A stretch of DNA of 64,000 bases from Marsupella aquatica (taxonomy: Eukaryota > Marchantiophyta): contig OZ316894.1 of the NCBI GenBank assembly GCA_973895155.1, positions 23,126,001 to 23,190,000 of the forward strand, written 5' to 3'. Made by a program: the position numbers and the translations under genes. Position 1 is the first letter of the stretch, and every line of letters starts with the position of its first letter. This document shows positions 50,401-62,506 of the stretch, piece after piece. The notes under the pieces were generated by a model that made no database searches, had not been told where the DNA came from, and saw only the letters and a program-made list of their open reading frames with translations.

Positions 50401-51177
50401 TACACTCCTAGGCCGATTTGAAATTAAATTTATGGCCTGTGTCGACGAGATTACTCCTAGTAAAAGCTGGCGAAAATCAGCTCATTTGTTTTTTAGCTAG
50501 GCAAGTAACAATGATTATGAACAAGAATATCGCGCTGGACATCCTAAGATCTCGCCCCGTAAGGATGAGTTTGCACAATTCTGCAGCGAGAACAGGCCGG
50601 GCCCATATATAGCATTGGTCGATACGGAGTTAAATATACTGATGAGAACAACCACTTTATTGCTTCAATCTTTCGGACAATAAACAGGAGTTCTTTGGAG
50701 AAATTTGAGCTTCAAAGAATCTCTCAATAATGTTGGCAGAAGAACTTCAATCGCGTCTTCAGAGCTTAATAACTAGTATGAAAAGAGAGTATGAATGCAA
50801 TAGGATAACAGGAGAGGTATAATCGCTTGCACGTACTGGATCTACTTGAGCGAATTCGATACTGTCATGCATGCTTATGAGTTGGTCTGTAATATGTTGG
50901 CGCCTTGACGACAGCAACTGGTAAATATTCAACACATGGTTGAAAATATATTTAATACACCTGCCAGACAGCGGGCGCCTTTTCGCTGTACACGCCTCGT
51001 CTGTTATGCAAGGTCCTTGTATGTATATCTAACCCTCCATTAGCTCCAAACATCTAACAATGTCATTGTTGCTCTTCGCAATCTGAGAAGAGAGAACCAG
51101 GCCTAGTAATCATGGGCCCTTCAAACACAGTCGTGTCCAGGCGAGTGTTCAGGATCACTCTGCACCTCGAGCTACGG
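47406..51177. other. SEP2-like 3' flank and gene-free stretch between convergent genes
   Basis: A ~74-bp unit is duplicated in the SEP2-like 3' region (47644-47717 and 47718-47775). Minus-strand frames at 48354-48759 are the most gene-like part of this stretch, but they are in two frames, short and unrecognised. The 49275-49346 hairpin is annotated separately. Nothing else is supported. Confidence 0.55.
49275..49346. repeat. 72-nt near-perfect inverted repeat (hairpin)
   Basis: 49275-49300 (TCTTGACTAATCGATGGGAG then GTAACA) is complementary to 49321-49346, with about two mismatched positions over 26 bp. The loop is 20 nt. It could be a tiny MITE, a cruciform site or a small-RNA precursor. 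No evidence distinguishes these. Confidence 0.8.
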
Positions 51178-53081
51178 TCAGAAAAAGTTGTTATTCGCTT
51201 CGTAGGTCTGATAGAAACCCCAGTTGCTGGGGGTGACGTTATTAAACTCTATGGTGCTACCACGGCCGAGAGTGACACGGTAGCAGAGTGCTTTGCCGAC
51301 AAGTTCTGAATGTCCACTAGCTTCCCAGTTCACACCCCAGTTCTGAGTGGTGGAGTACCAGTTGGTGCTATATGCTCTGATGGCAACAGCACTGACGTCT
51401 CCACCGCCTCCTACATTGGTGATCAGTGTAAGAATGAACCATGGGTTTCCTTGAACGGTGAATTTAACTCCTCCCTGTCTGTTGCACGATACCCTGCACA
51501 TATATACAAATTCAGTATCGTCATCTGCTGGTTACTGCCAGGGAAAAGTTTAGTACATAATTCAAGAGTAAAAAATGTAGTTAGTCAGTACAAGCAAAAC
51601 ATGTGGGACATCACTGAGTGTCTAACCATTCCTCTGCAGCTCTTACCCGAGCAGGTGCTCAGGGCAGATTTGAGAGGAATGTAATAAAAAAGTAAGCGAT
51701 CGCCAGTATATCAATTCTAGCGGCGTAGTTCTTACGTACATACTTTACTCGACCACTATAAACATCTAAAGATCGGGCAAAAGATGCAACTGATGCTAGG
51801 CGGTACTTTCTGGGGGTCAACATATCAGTTCATCTTGGCAGATGCTACATAACAATTAGTTAATTAGGTACCGTTCATATATCCCTGGACCATCTTCAGA
51901 ATTCAAAAGCTTTCAATATCCAAACACAAAGGTGCTGAAGGCAAAGGAGCATCCGAGGGAGCATAAAAACGATGGACCATCTGTTCAAAGGTGTCTACAG
52001 ATGTGTCGAAACCGAATGACTACGGTATAAATATGTGCACCATAGACGATGTCAGATCCATCGGGAGAGAATCGGTCAAAGAAGTGAGTTGGGTCGCACT
52101 GGGTTAGATATGATAAGCAAGTATTAGTACACACCTTCGATACTGGACAGGAATAACTCCCCCTACAGCTCGGGCCAGCTGGGTGAACATCGGGTAAGCT
52201 AAATCGAAATGGAGCTTGGGAGGATCGCACCAACCACCATAGGACCCAGGTGGGCACTGGTTTGTAGCAGTCACCGTGATGCTTTTACCAGGATAGCACC
52301 AATTGGTCTGAGAAGTCAGGCACTCGATTTGAAAGCAGGCACCACAGGAGAGGCCATTGTTGAACAAACCATTGCTCAGAGCTGCGGTCGTAGTTCCATA
52401 GCCCATCGAGTACAGGTTACCATATCCGCATGAGCCACCTGAAGGCACGCCAGGCCCAAATGTGGGTGAATATTCTCCCATGCTGGAGGCTATACAAGCA
52501 AATACTTGAGCAGCAAGCGTCTAGAGTGCAAATCCTTCACATCGGAAAGCAAAACTGGCCCTTCCCCACCATGCATGACCACCGGCCCTGGCATATCTGA
52601 ACGTCGACTTCAACGATATTTGAAGCTCAGGCATATATTGGTAAAATCTACAAGTACAATATGTAGATCATAGAACAGCAAAACCGAGGTAGTACCATTT
52701 GTTACCAATTCTCACTCTAAACAATCTGACAGTAGCCAGACTGATCCTCGCTTATGTCAAATTTCCACTATAACATTTTTGTGCGATATGCAGCTCAAAT
52801 TTGTTTGAGTATGATTTCCTTCAAAGTACAACAGGCGACAATAATATAATATCCGGTGCAAGAGTCAAAGCAAAGCGGGACGAATTGCATCAATATTTAC
52901 CCATGGTGCCAGAGGCATCCGTTCCCCCGTAAAAAGTGGCATGTGCAGTAGTCCAAGATGTTGTGGACCAAGCTGTTTCACCTGCGGCGGCTGCGATCGA
53001 GCAAACCAGCAACAAAACGCTCAAGCATGCTCGCCCATGCTTCAATTGAACACCTCTGATGGTTGCCATCCCGGTTGCCAT
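51178..53081 (-). CDS. Alpha-expansin (EXPA), three exons
   Basis: Exons 53081-52901, 52438-52135 and 51493-51178 join in phases 1 and 2 and give 266 aa. Expansins are secreted wall proteins that loosen cellulose-xyloglucan contacts without hydrolysis. The N-terminus has two in-frame ATGs (residues 1 and 5) and a hydrophobic signal peptide ([16 protein letters not shown]). Domain 1 (GH45-like, about 45-160) has [40 protein letters not shown] (the alpha-expansin insertion) and the HFD motif with the conserved Asp in [10 protein letters not shown]. Domain 2 (CBM63) begins near [10 protein letters not shown], includes NWGVNW, and ends in [16 protein letters not shown]. All expected domains are present. 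The second intron (51494-52134) lies within YRR|V. It diverges from the second expansin 8.5 kb away. Confidence 0.95.
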
Positions 53082-55279
53082 GGTTCTGTGGACAGAAGAA
53101 GGCGGGTAATGAAGCTGTTAGATCAGATCTTCAGTATGCCAATGCAGGCCACGCCTTACACATTGTGTAATTCTGCGACGTCCATCAACACCCACATTCT
53201 CCAATGCGTCTACCGTACTATGGTAGGGGGCACAAGCTCTGCTTAGTGTTAATTAGTGAGATGAAGCGAAACAGGGAAGCCCTTCGGCCAAAGCAGGCTA
53301 AAGGAGCTATTTTTTCGAGCTCTTTTTCAAGATGTTTGATCCAAAAGATGCAGAGAACGATGCCGATAGCATTCCGTAGACCGTATGATTGTAGGACTCG
53401 TTCAACCTTTCTTGTTCAGAGAGGAGGAAAATCATTCAACGTAATCGTCGGCCATTCATTCTATGTATGTCTGTGTACAGATTCTGAGGGTACGTTGGAC
53501 CGGCAAGGGAGGACGTAACATGTCAAAAGGGCACTATGGACAGATTCTTCTGATCCCGACAGTGAATTTGATACAAAACGTCGATCCCATACTTTCAGGC
53601 CGCTACGATTCATGAATCAGTACGAAGACTTAATTGTACACGAGACTGGTGAATCAAGAACCGACCTAAGTAACGGTTGGTGGACTCTAGCTCTAGACCT
53701 CAGAAGCTAAACTTAGAATTGAAGTCTGAGACAGCTCAAACCTTAGAATTGAAGTCAACGTGAACCGAGGAAATGATAAGCTATCTAGCTAGGAGTGCCT
53801 TTGCTAATTAACACATACCACTACTGATGCCGGTTGTTGTGCGTTGGGACCACCGCTGGCAGGAGACACCCAATCCGTGGAGTACAGCTATGGTAACTAG
53901 TGCGAGAGGAAATGGAGCAGACCGTGAAGTGGTGAGTTCAAAAAACGTGAGGAACAATATATAGGAAGTGTGACTGTAGTTGGACAAGGATGTGAGTGGG
54001 GCGCGCGTGCAATCAGCTGATTGTCTAAAGCGCTAGATTGATCGAGACTCTAGATCAAGATCCAAAACTGTAGAGATAGAGTCCGATTGTACTGTTCCGA
54101 CCTGATAATACGTGGCTGTGCATGATCCGATAACCGCTGGCTGTGGACCCTCTGGAATCGCTATGCATAGATGGCCAGTGTAGGGGCCTCCGCCGCAGGG
54201 GACTGGTTGGCGGTGCATTTTGTTTTGAGAATGGGCGTGATCGATCGCGTGAGGATCCTTTGCAACTCAAAGGGTCTGCCCCGATATCTCTTACAACAGT
54301 AGTCTATTTCCTATCACGAATTAAATTATCGCAATGTGATCGAAAAGAGTTCAGAAATGAGATCAGAAATAATATGCTTCTGTTAGTCTTCATAGATTGG
54401 TCAAGAAAACTTTTGCAGCATCACAGAACGAACGTTGAATTTAGTAAGTTGAGGAGCTATATTTAAGCTCGGTACAAGTTTGAAATTGAAGTAACATGCT
54501 GTACTGATTAAATGATAGCTCGAAGGGATTGGTTTCTGTTCTCATAGTGGCCCGTCTGGATGAATGAAAGGTGATCAATCTGTTCTCAGCGGAGATCAGA
54601 TCTATTGAGAGTTCGAGTTGGTTGTCGATCAGAATAATGGCTTTCTTCAATTTTCCTGAGACTCCAAATAACGGTTGAAGGGTCAATATATGTAGCCGAT
54701 TTTCACATTGGTACGTTTGTTTAAGTCACCTTAATACTCGGACAACTGAATCAGTATCATTTCTTTGCACGGTCAGACGCATTTCCTTGCACGGACACGG
54801 TGCAATTAATGGCGCATCCCAAACGAACACAGTACTAAGTAACAGAAAACTAATTTTAAACCACGGCATGTTATCAATCCCAAGGAAAATACTACAGTTC
54901 AGCTAACTTTAGGGGTCTGGTCGATATGGAAGTTCGCACATAACAATAGCCCCATATCAAAGGTCGGCTTAGTTACGGCCGGTTGAATTGTCAGTTTGGA
55001 CGACTTTTGTAAGGAACGAATTGGCACAAGTCTAGGTGGAGTGGAAGAATCTACAGTAGGTCTTCACACAGTTCGATGAGGTTAGATTCGGCTCGAGAAA
55101 AATATTAATTTTTAAGATGGAACAGAAATCCGTTGAACTGATAACTGGCTTATTGGATGTAGAAATTGGTGGCGATTTGAACAAATTGTCACTCTCGCGC
55201 GTGCCCTAAAACAAAGAAATTGATCGTGCTGCACTAGAAATATTTAGAGTGACTGTTTTTCTTCAATCATGTCACATAA

Positions 55280-55350
55280 TTGGCTGGCATTCTTAGAATC
55301 TTGGTTGGCATTCTTGGTTGGCATTCTTGGTTGGCAATCTTGGTTGGCAA
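55280..55350. repeat. 13-bp tandem repeat (TTGGCATTCTTGG)n
   Basis: About four to five units are read, with decay at both ends. Confidence 0.85.
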
Positions 55351-55679
55351 AGAAAGAATTAAGAATGAAGTAGACCCTGTTCCTGTCTCACTGCTTTATA
55401 CATCATGGCTCTGGTTTAAATCGTGTTTTGTGCTCGTGTTTTGCGCTCAACAGGGAACAAACAAGTTGTCACTAGTGTATTAGTTTTAAATAAAAAAACA
55501 AATAAAACTGATGATTTTCCTGCTTGAGGTTTTCAAAAACAAAATAACGGTATCAAGACTCATAATAGTCATGATCATATAATGGAAGCAGAGAACAACT
55601 GGGAGATGTTTTCAAACATTGGTTTGAACTTAAAGAGTGTTTTTACTTTGCATAATTGGTCAAATCAGGGGGTCAAATT

Positions 55680-55735
55680 TTGGGGTCTCGAAAGCTAAGT
55701 GGTCCATGTGAGAGGGTCTCGAAAGCTAAGTGATG
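55680..55735. repeat. 33-bp tandem duplication (GGGTCTCGAAAGCTAAGTG)
   Basis: Two copies start at about 55681 and 55714, with high identity. Confidence 0.85.
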
Positions 55736-55847
55736 TTCATTTTGTTTATAGACTAGGTCCAGAGGACTGCTGCCAACTCTCATCCTATGCATCGACCATG
55801 GAGAGATCCATTCATCCAAAGTGAGCCTGATGTTACATCCAATAGCT

Positions 55848-56098
55848 CCCCCCCCCCCCCCCCCCCTTGCTGTTATTAAGATATTTGGGAGACTCCCATA
55901 TGCTTCTTCAACAGGCAGCTCAAGACATTCAAAGATGACCCGGTTCCATAGGATCACCACCACTATTTGGTTTGGCAGCACACATTTGTAAGAAAATTTC
56001 AATGACTTTACAGCAATTATGGCAAATCTCTTGTTATGGGTCTAGTGTGCCTCAGCAGAAGCTTGCGCGCCCTCCTCGCCACCCCCCCCCCCCCCCCC
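55848..56098. repeat. Two long poly-C tracts
   Basis: 19 consecutive C at 55848-55866 and 17 at 56082-56098, in the same orientation. Exact lengths are likely unreliable in sequencing. Confidence 0.9.
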
Positions 56099-56228
56099 TT
56101 GGAGACTTAGTTACTGCACTATATATGTACCATAAGTTGGAGCGGTACCTTAAAAATTCTGGACCTCTTTCGCTTTTCCAGGATTGTGCTTTGTTTGGCC
56201 ATTTTTTGTAAAATGAAAGGATCATAGT

Positions 56229-56337
56229 CACCATTGCCCAAATCTGAAACTATTGTACAGTTAGATGAGATGATTGACATCATGTTTCACCATGGCCCAA
56301 ATCGAAACTATTGTACAGTTAGATTCACATCATGTTT
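56229..56337. repeat. ~59-bp tandem duplication
   Basis: CACCATTGCCCAAATC at 56229 and CACCATGGCCCAAATC at 56288 begin two copies that share GAAACTATTGTACAGTTAGA and ACATCATGTTT. Confidence 0.85.
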
Positions 56338-56710
56338 CTCTGCATTTCTATTGATAGTTTGACACGACAAAATATAATCGCAGACATTCCCCCGGGAACC
56401 TGAGCGTGCTTATCGAGAGATCCTACGGTGTCTCATTACTTGGAGTTCCCTGAATTGAAGACAAACAATCTGTGACCTTATTGCCTCAGTTTTCGTCAAT
56501 CACATTCGATTCGATTCGCACTTTCATGCCTGTGCGACGACCCCCCTTTCCAGGAAACAAACATCGTCAGTATGTCACGAGCAAGATCCTAATAGGCGAA
56601 CAATCTGTATCTCCAGAAAAAACAAACACACATCAAGACCATGTTCAACCCAGTTTCCATTTCGATTTATTCTTTCGATCTAGCAAACACTGGGACACGA
56701 AACTGAAATA

Positions 56711-56826
56711 GAATGTGGTACAGTAGAAGCCTGAGGAAAGAGTAAATGTTCAGCAAGGTGAACAAAGAGAATGTGGTACAGTAGAAGCCCGAGAATGGAG
56801 AAAATGTTCATCCAGGCGAACAAATG
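56711..56826. repeat. 58-bp tandem duplication
   Basis: GAATGTGGTACAGTAGAAGC at 56711 and at 56769 begin two copies that differ at several positions. Confidence 0.85.
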
Positions 56827-59503
56827 AACAACTCTACAATACGAATAGACATTTGCAGTGTGCGTGTAGCGGGACATCTTTCCCTCAGCAGTTCGTTGGA
56901 ACGATTGATACTCTAGAAGACTCAATTCACGTCGAGATGGTCTCAAGTACTGACTGACAAACGAGAAGTGCCTAGCTAGTCCATCTCACCAGCAACAGCT
57001 CCGCACTTTGCATCATGCATTCCCTACTGAGACCCTGTCGGATCGAGGTCGTTTTCAACAGATCTTAAAATCTGGCACATCTAAAATAACCTTCTCGTTG
57101 AAAAGTTGTTTCTGAATCGTTATAAACTGTGCCACTCACCGGGTAAGTATCCTGAGCAAATGACGTAATTGCAAGATTACCTCGTTATTAGAAACCCCAA
57201 ATTGTAGGGCTTGGCCCCCGGTGGTCCTCCACGGTTCTTTTCTGGATTTTTATGAGATTAGAACATTTCTAACCGAGGAAAAATGGCAAAAAAAGGATGT
57301 CCCTTCACTACTGGAAAATCGCCTCTTTCTAAAGCCCAAATTTCACTTAATCTGAGGGGTGAGGATCCTCGAAGTAGAGAAGGCTTCTGTCTTCAAACTC
57401 TGTTGGCAAAACCTCAAAATTGACGACAAATTCGTTGTGGCATCGTTACTTACATTAGCTAAGTTCTGTTCAGTGCAGTTCCTTGGTTTGAGATGGACGG
57501 TAGAAATCGTTACCTGGTAGGAATGCAAACTCATTCGCACGAAAGTAGGGTAAGGGTGAGGTAGGTCTCTTGTCTTGAAGTGTCTGACGGCTGCCCGAGA
57601 TTTGTTGTCTGAACGTCAATTGGTCGCTGGTTTGCCGCGAGACTGTATCCAAACATTTTGACTCACAGTCTGCGGACGATGCTCTGTCGATTATTCTTTT
57701 CGATATTTCTGTTTCGGGCAACTTTCTTCGGGGCAACTTATTATGTGAGATTGACGATCATCCCGGAAAGTAAACGCCATTGAATAGCCTTCGATGACAT
57801 TCTTCTGATGAATTGTTTTCGACTTGGGAAAAACAATTTCGAGGCATAAAGAATGGTTAGCTTGGACTTTGGATCGAGACAAAATTTTGTGAAGAAAGTG
57901 GACGAATCCATTGAACACCGAGTCCCGTTTTTCTCGCCGAAAGTGGCGTGAGTACCGAAAATGCAAGTGAGGAGTGCAGCAGGCATAAACAATTCTTTCC
58001 TGCACTCTTAAAATCGCCGGAAAATAGAATAGTACAACATTGATCAGCGGAGTGCGGGCCAAGATGTTAGGCAAGCATTTGGGACTCGCTCGAATTGTTG
58101 ATCGAGCCCCACGTCTTCCGCTCATCTCCAAAATCCCTTCTTTGTGTCGACTGCAACCCGGCACTGAAGGTTGGCCGGTCGATTTATCCATCCGTACTGT
58201 AGGTCTACAGTTGATAATGCCTTTGAAAAGTTGTCCCCGAAAATTCAGGATCCAGAATTTGAGCTTCATCAAGGTCTTGTTAGTCAACCCGCGGAAAATA
58301 GACTCACAGCTTAAGTCTTTAACAATTGACAAAATTGAGAAGAAGTGTAATAAAATATAACGCTTTTTATGCTGGCTGGACTGTCTTATTGCTCGTGAGT
58401 GTTATGCACTGACAGTCGAGAGTCGGACAATGTCAACTTGTGCAACTGTAAAAGCAAAATCACCCCACCTGACAGGAAAAGGTCAACCTGAGAACCACTA
58501 CTACAGTCCAACCTAAGCTCAGATGTGAGAGTAATCTTTCTTTCAGCCGGAGGGCCAATTTTCCAGAAGGCATGATTTGATCGGAGCTCGAGCTCGATCC
58601 CTCACTAGCTTGAGCCGTAGGTAGCATGCACGACAACAAATTGAATTTGGAGGCCTGATTGGTATATTATGGCGCGTTTCACACACCCCTACGTGCGGCC
58701 GACTGACACATACTTTCCGAGAGTCTCGCTCACGGATTAATCACTTCCCGCTCGATCGATCACCAATCACGGAGCGGCTGAGACTGTTAGGTACGTATAT
58801 GGTAGCCTACTGGGCTCGCTTGTCGGGCGAGGAGGGGCGAGGAGGCAGCATAATGTTACCGAGTGCGGAGCTAGAGCTCCTGGCCTATCGATCCATGAGA
58901 GGGCCTTGGGACCCAGCTAGAGAGCGCCAAATGTGTTGCAACATTGGCATTTGGCACGTCCTAGAAGTCGCTCCGGCTGCCCGTATGTACGAGTTTCGTG
59001 AACGCACCGAGACAATCATGTCCTACCGCAAAGATTGAGATTGGGTTCAAGGCCGGTGCATCGATCAGTGAAAGCTGACTTATATGCCGCACTTGCCCTC
59101 CATTCACTCGATCTAGCAGAACAGACAAGTTACTAGGCCAATTTCCCAATAAAACACATGCTACTCTGTACTGGTCATAGCTACATAGCATCTGTCTAGT
59201 CTAGTTATTGGCGTGGGAAATCGGAGCGCAAGGGAAGAGCCTGTACAGTACATCACGCACGACACTTTGCATACAGGATTCCGTGTTGAACGCCAGTGTT
59301 TAGCCGACTTGCACGGTGACGGAGACAGTTAATTTCAAAACTCGGATGTATCACTGGATTGGTTAAGCTAAATGGTCTGGCTCAGATTGATTATGATGTA
59401 GACAAGAGCTGACTTTGGGCCCAGGCTTGATAAAGCTATGGGTTGGTGTAAACTTGTCAAAATGATTACTGTGATCGGATCGGACAAAGCCATAATTCCA
59501 TCG

Positions 59504-59840
59504 AATGGTCAGAGCCCGTTCAAAACCAGGGCTACGGGGCCCGGGGCTCGATCAAGTTGGCCAACCGAATGAAACGATGTTGTGGACCGTGTCTAAACGC
59601 ATCATTGCGGTGCATCTGATAAACCGAATGATCTACAGTAAGTAGGTGTCAAAATCATCATGAAGTCCTGCTTGTAGACGACCGGAGACCGTTTAAAACG
59701 CGGGTTGTGGGGTGGGGCTCAAGTTGGCCATGTTTTGGTCAGCCGAATGATTTAACGGAGATTGTGGATAGTGTCCAAACACTTGATTGGTGTGATTTTG
59801 ATCAACCAAATGAAACGAGGCGGTCTCATATCATCATGAA
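59504..59840. repeat. Diverged ~170-bp tandem duplication
   Basis: Both copies contain an ACCGTTT- or CCGTTCAAAAC-type block, GGGGCTC..CAAGTTGGCCA, CCGAATGAxxxAACG, a GTGTCxAAAC block and ATCATCATGAAG. The order is the same, with substitutions and indels. Confidence 0.65.
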
Positions 59841-61428
59841 GCTCTGTCAAACTCTAGAAATAAAGATGTACCTGCAGCAGACACTGCCCAACAGTATGCG
59901 CCGGTTTATATTACCAGATTAAGCTGATCAAATGATTCTAAGCTACTGTAGTCAGATTTCAAGATCATGTTGCGTTAGCAAATTCGATTTGTCGTCATAG
60001 CCATAGCTAAAGGTCCCCTAAGTAAAGTCTATTATCCTCGATAATCTGGAAGCAGAATTATAGAAGCCCGCCAGTCATGCTCCATCGAGTTATCAGCCGG
60101 GCACTACGAGTACCTCCAACTCCAAGACAGGAGCTAAGAGATTGAAGAACATGTCAGGAATTAATATATATGAAATTAATGAGAATGAAATGAGAAAATT
60201 CTTAACCAACTGACTTTTGGTACGTCAAGTTTACGAAGGAGCCGCCCCGAGATTTTCGGTTAATGCCGTAGTTTCTTAGATTCATCATCTCTCAAACTGT
60301 GAGTTGAACTCAAGTCATAATCACATGGAATAGCTTGTAAATTTCCTTCTACAGGAGTTGGTACTACATGGGATCGCTGAATGATGGCGAGGAGACTCTT
60401 GACCAGACAGTTTCTCCACCAGAATACGTACTAACGTTGTACCTAAATAATTCTTTGACATTGATCTGATTCAGATCGGTCACAGATTCGGAACTGTACG
60501 TTGACCCCGGGTGTTGACCCTTCGATGAGTTTCTCAGATCGACAGTTTTTCTAGTCCTATGGTAGTTTTGCGAGCTTTGTTCCCACATGGACTGTTTATT
60601 AGCAACCCAGGCTCGACTCCAAAAATAGGCTTTTCTTTCCGGACCTTTTGGCGAAAGATTGCCGTACACCTAGCCAACGATTGGCGTTCGTATCGCCCTC
60701 TTATGATTTTCCGTGAACATAGGGAGGTGGTGATGTAGTACGTGGACAAGGCCGCCTACATGATCCACTTGCAATTCCCCCGATCTCCTGGTCGTCCGTA
60801 GCTATAGCGGTATGCCGGTTGACGGGTGATGAACGTACGTGGTATTGACCAGTAAATTCTTTACAATTTATATTTGTCATGCATTACAGTACAACTCGAA
60901 AACAACATACAGCGCGGGCAGCCCACAAAAGGTGGCGATCGCAGAATGACCGGACGTCGAAAAATTGTAAGTTCTGCCGAGTTATGATTAGCTTCAGACT
61001 AGTTGCATTATCAGCTACAATATGGCTTTCGCTCGTTCCCTAGAGTTTCATACCGCATATTATGCCGAAATCGATGTAACTTTTGGACGTCAGTCTGGAC
61101 ACACATCAGAATGCTCAAGCGAACAAAACGGCGGAGGAACCGAAGTCAACAGTCGACAACCGCAATGCCTGGTGTTTTGGAACCGAGTTTGGAAGTCCAA
61201 ATTTAATTACATCGGGAAGCAGAACTGCAGAAGCTATGCACAAGAAGCAAGGCGACATCATTCTATATCAGTCTGTTCAGATTTGGGCACCTGAGGCTGT
61301 ACATGTGCTCTAGCTAGGGGACCCACAAGCATTGTCTTGGAAATTGGATTAATTGCAACGCCAAATCGCCGATGTCTAGAGCTTGAAGTCCGGGAAAGTT
61401 TTGAAATCTAAGCACTGCTTATGATGGA

Positions 61429-61436
61429 TATAAATA
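61429..61436 (+). promoter_or_regulatory. TATA box of the second expansin gene
   Basis: TATAAATA lies about 128 bp upstream of the ATG at 61557, a typical distance for a plant TATA box with a ~95-nt leader. Assignment is by motif and position only. Confidence 0.65.
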
Positions 61437-61556
61437 CAACTGTTAACTTCCCCTCTCGCTCACTTCACTGTGTCGCTGGCTTGAAGCTTTCGATCCTTCA
61501 CATTCCAGTGTTGCAGTTACGGAAGAGGAAGAGAAGTCGATTACCAGCTTCGAAAG

Positions 61557-62506
61557 ATGGCAGCTCAAAATTTGAGAAGTCCCCTCATTTTCCTCGGCAC
61601 ACTGGCAGTTGTGATACTCTGCATCGGTCCAGGATTGGTGAATGCCCAAGGCGTGTCTGCATGGGCCGTCAAAGACTGGACGAGCGGCGCCCACGCTACG
61701 TACTATGGTGGTCAGGATGCTTCTGGCACCATGGGTAAGTGATGTCAAACGCACCCTGAAATTTTTTTTAGTGTCTCAGCAGTTCGTGAACGTTGGGGGT
61801 GTGAAGTCGCATGTCTATGACCTTCATGGATTACACCTCATTAACGGTATGAATGCACTTGGCCTGACAGTTTGCTTATTCTTTTGTATTGGCAGGCGGC
61901 GCATGCGGTTACGGTAATCTTTATTCCCAGGGTTATGGAACTAAGAGCACAGCTCTAAGTAATGGCTTGTTCAACAATGGGCTTACCTGTGGTGCCTGCT
62001 TCGAGCTTCAATGTATTATCTCCGAGTCCCAGTGGTGCTATCCAGGCAGGACCATCACGGTGACTGCTACCAATGCGTGCCCTCCGGGTTCCACGGGAGG
62101 CTGGTGCGATCCTCCCCGACTCCACTTCGACCTCGCATATCCCATGTTCACCACGCTGGCTCAAGCAATAGGAGGTGTCATTCCCGTCCAATACAGGAGA
62201 GTTTCATGCTCGAAACAAGGAGGAATCCGATTCCAAATTCAAGGGAACCCTTGGTGGCAACTCATTCTGGTGAGCAACGTTGGCGGCAGTGGAGACGTTC
62301 AGCAGCTTGACGTCAGGGGCACTGGAGGTTGGATCTCGACAACCCGGAACTGGGGCCAGAACTGGCAAGTCATCGGGAGTCAGCTCGTCGGCGAACCTCT
62401 CTCGTTCCGGCCCACTCTTGCTGATGGACAGAGCCTAACTTGTGACAACGTTGCTCCATCGAATTGGGGCTTCGGTCAAATCTACGAATGCGGTAGCAAC
62501 TTTTGA
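61557..62506 (+). CDS. Alpha-expansin (EXPA), two exons
   Basis: Exons 61557-61734 and 61896-62506 join in phase 1 and give 262 aa. The signal peptide is LIFLGTLAVVILCIGPGLVNA, cleaved probably after VNA. The GH45-like domain shows [48 protein letters not shown] and the HFD motif in [13 protein letters not shown]63 begins near RRVSCSKQGG, includes NWGQNW and ends SNWGFGQIYECGSNF. It shares the first intron position (GTMG|G) with the other expansin but lacks the second, the YRR|V position being continuous here. The two proteins are clearly homologous but not recent duplicates. It acts in the cell wall, loosening polymer contacts. The start is the only sensible ATG preceding the signal peptide. 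Confidence 0.96.

Larger units (their letters stand above)
53082..61428. other. 8.3-kb gene-free region between divergent expansins
   Basis: It must contain both expansin promoters. Small tandem repeats are scattered through it and annotated separately where clear. The longest frame, 57691-58332 (-, 213 codons), has no recognisable domain, an overlapping opposite frame and no convincing start, so I do not call it. Nothing else is supported. Confidence 0.55.

Noticed and set aside
57691-58332. 213-codon minus-strand open frame
   Set aside because: No recognisable domain, unusual composition, an overlapping long frame on the other strand, and no splice-linked conserved parts. A database search of the translation would decide.
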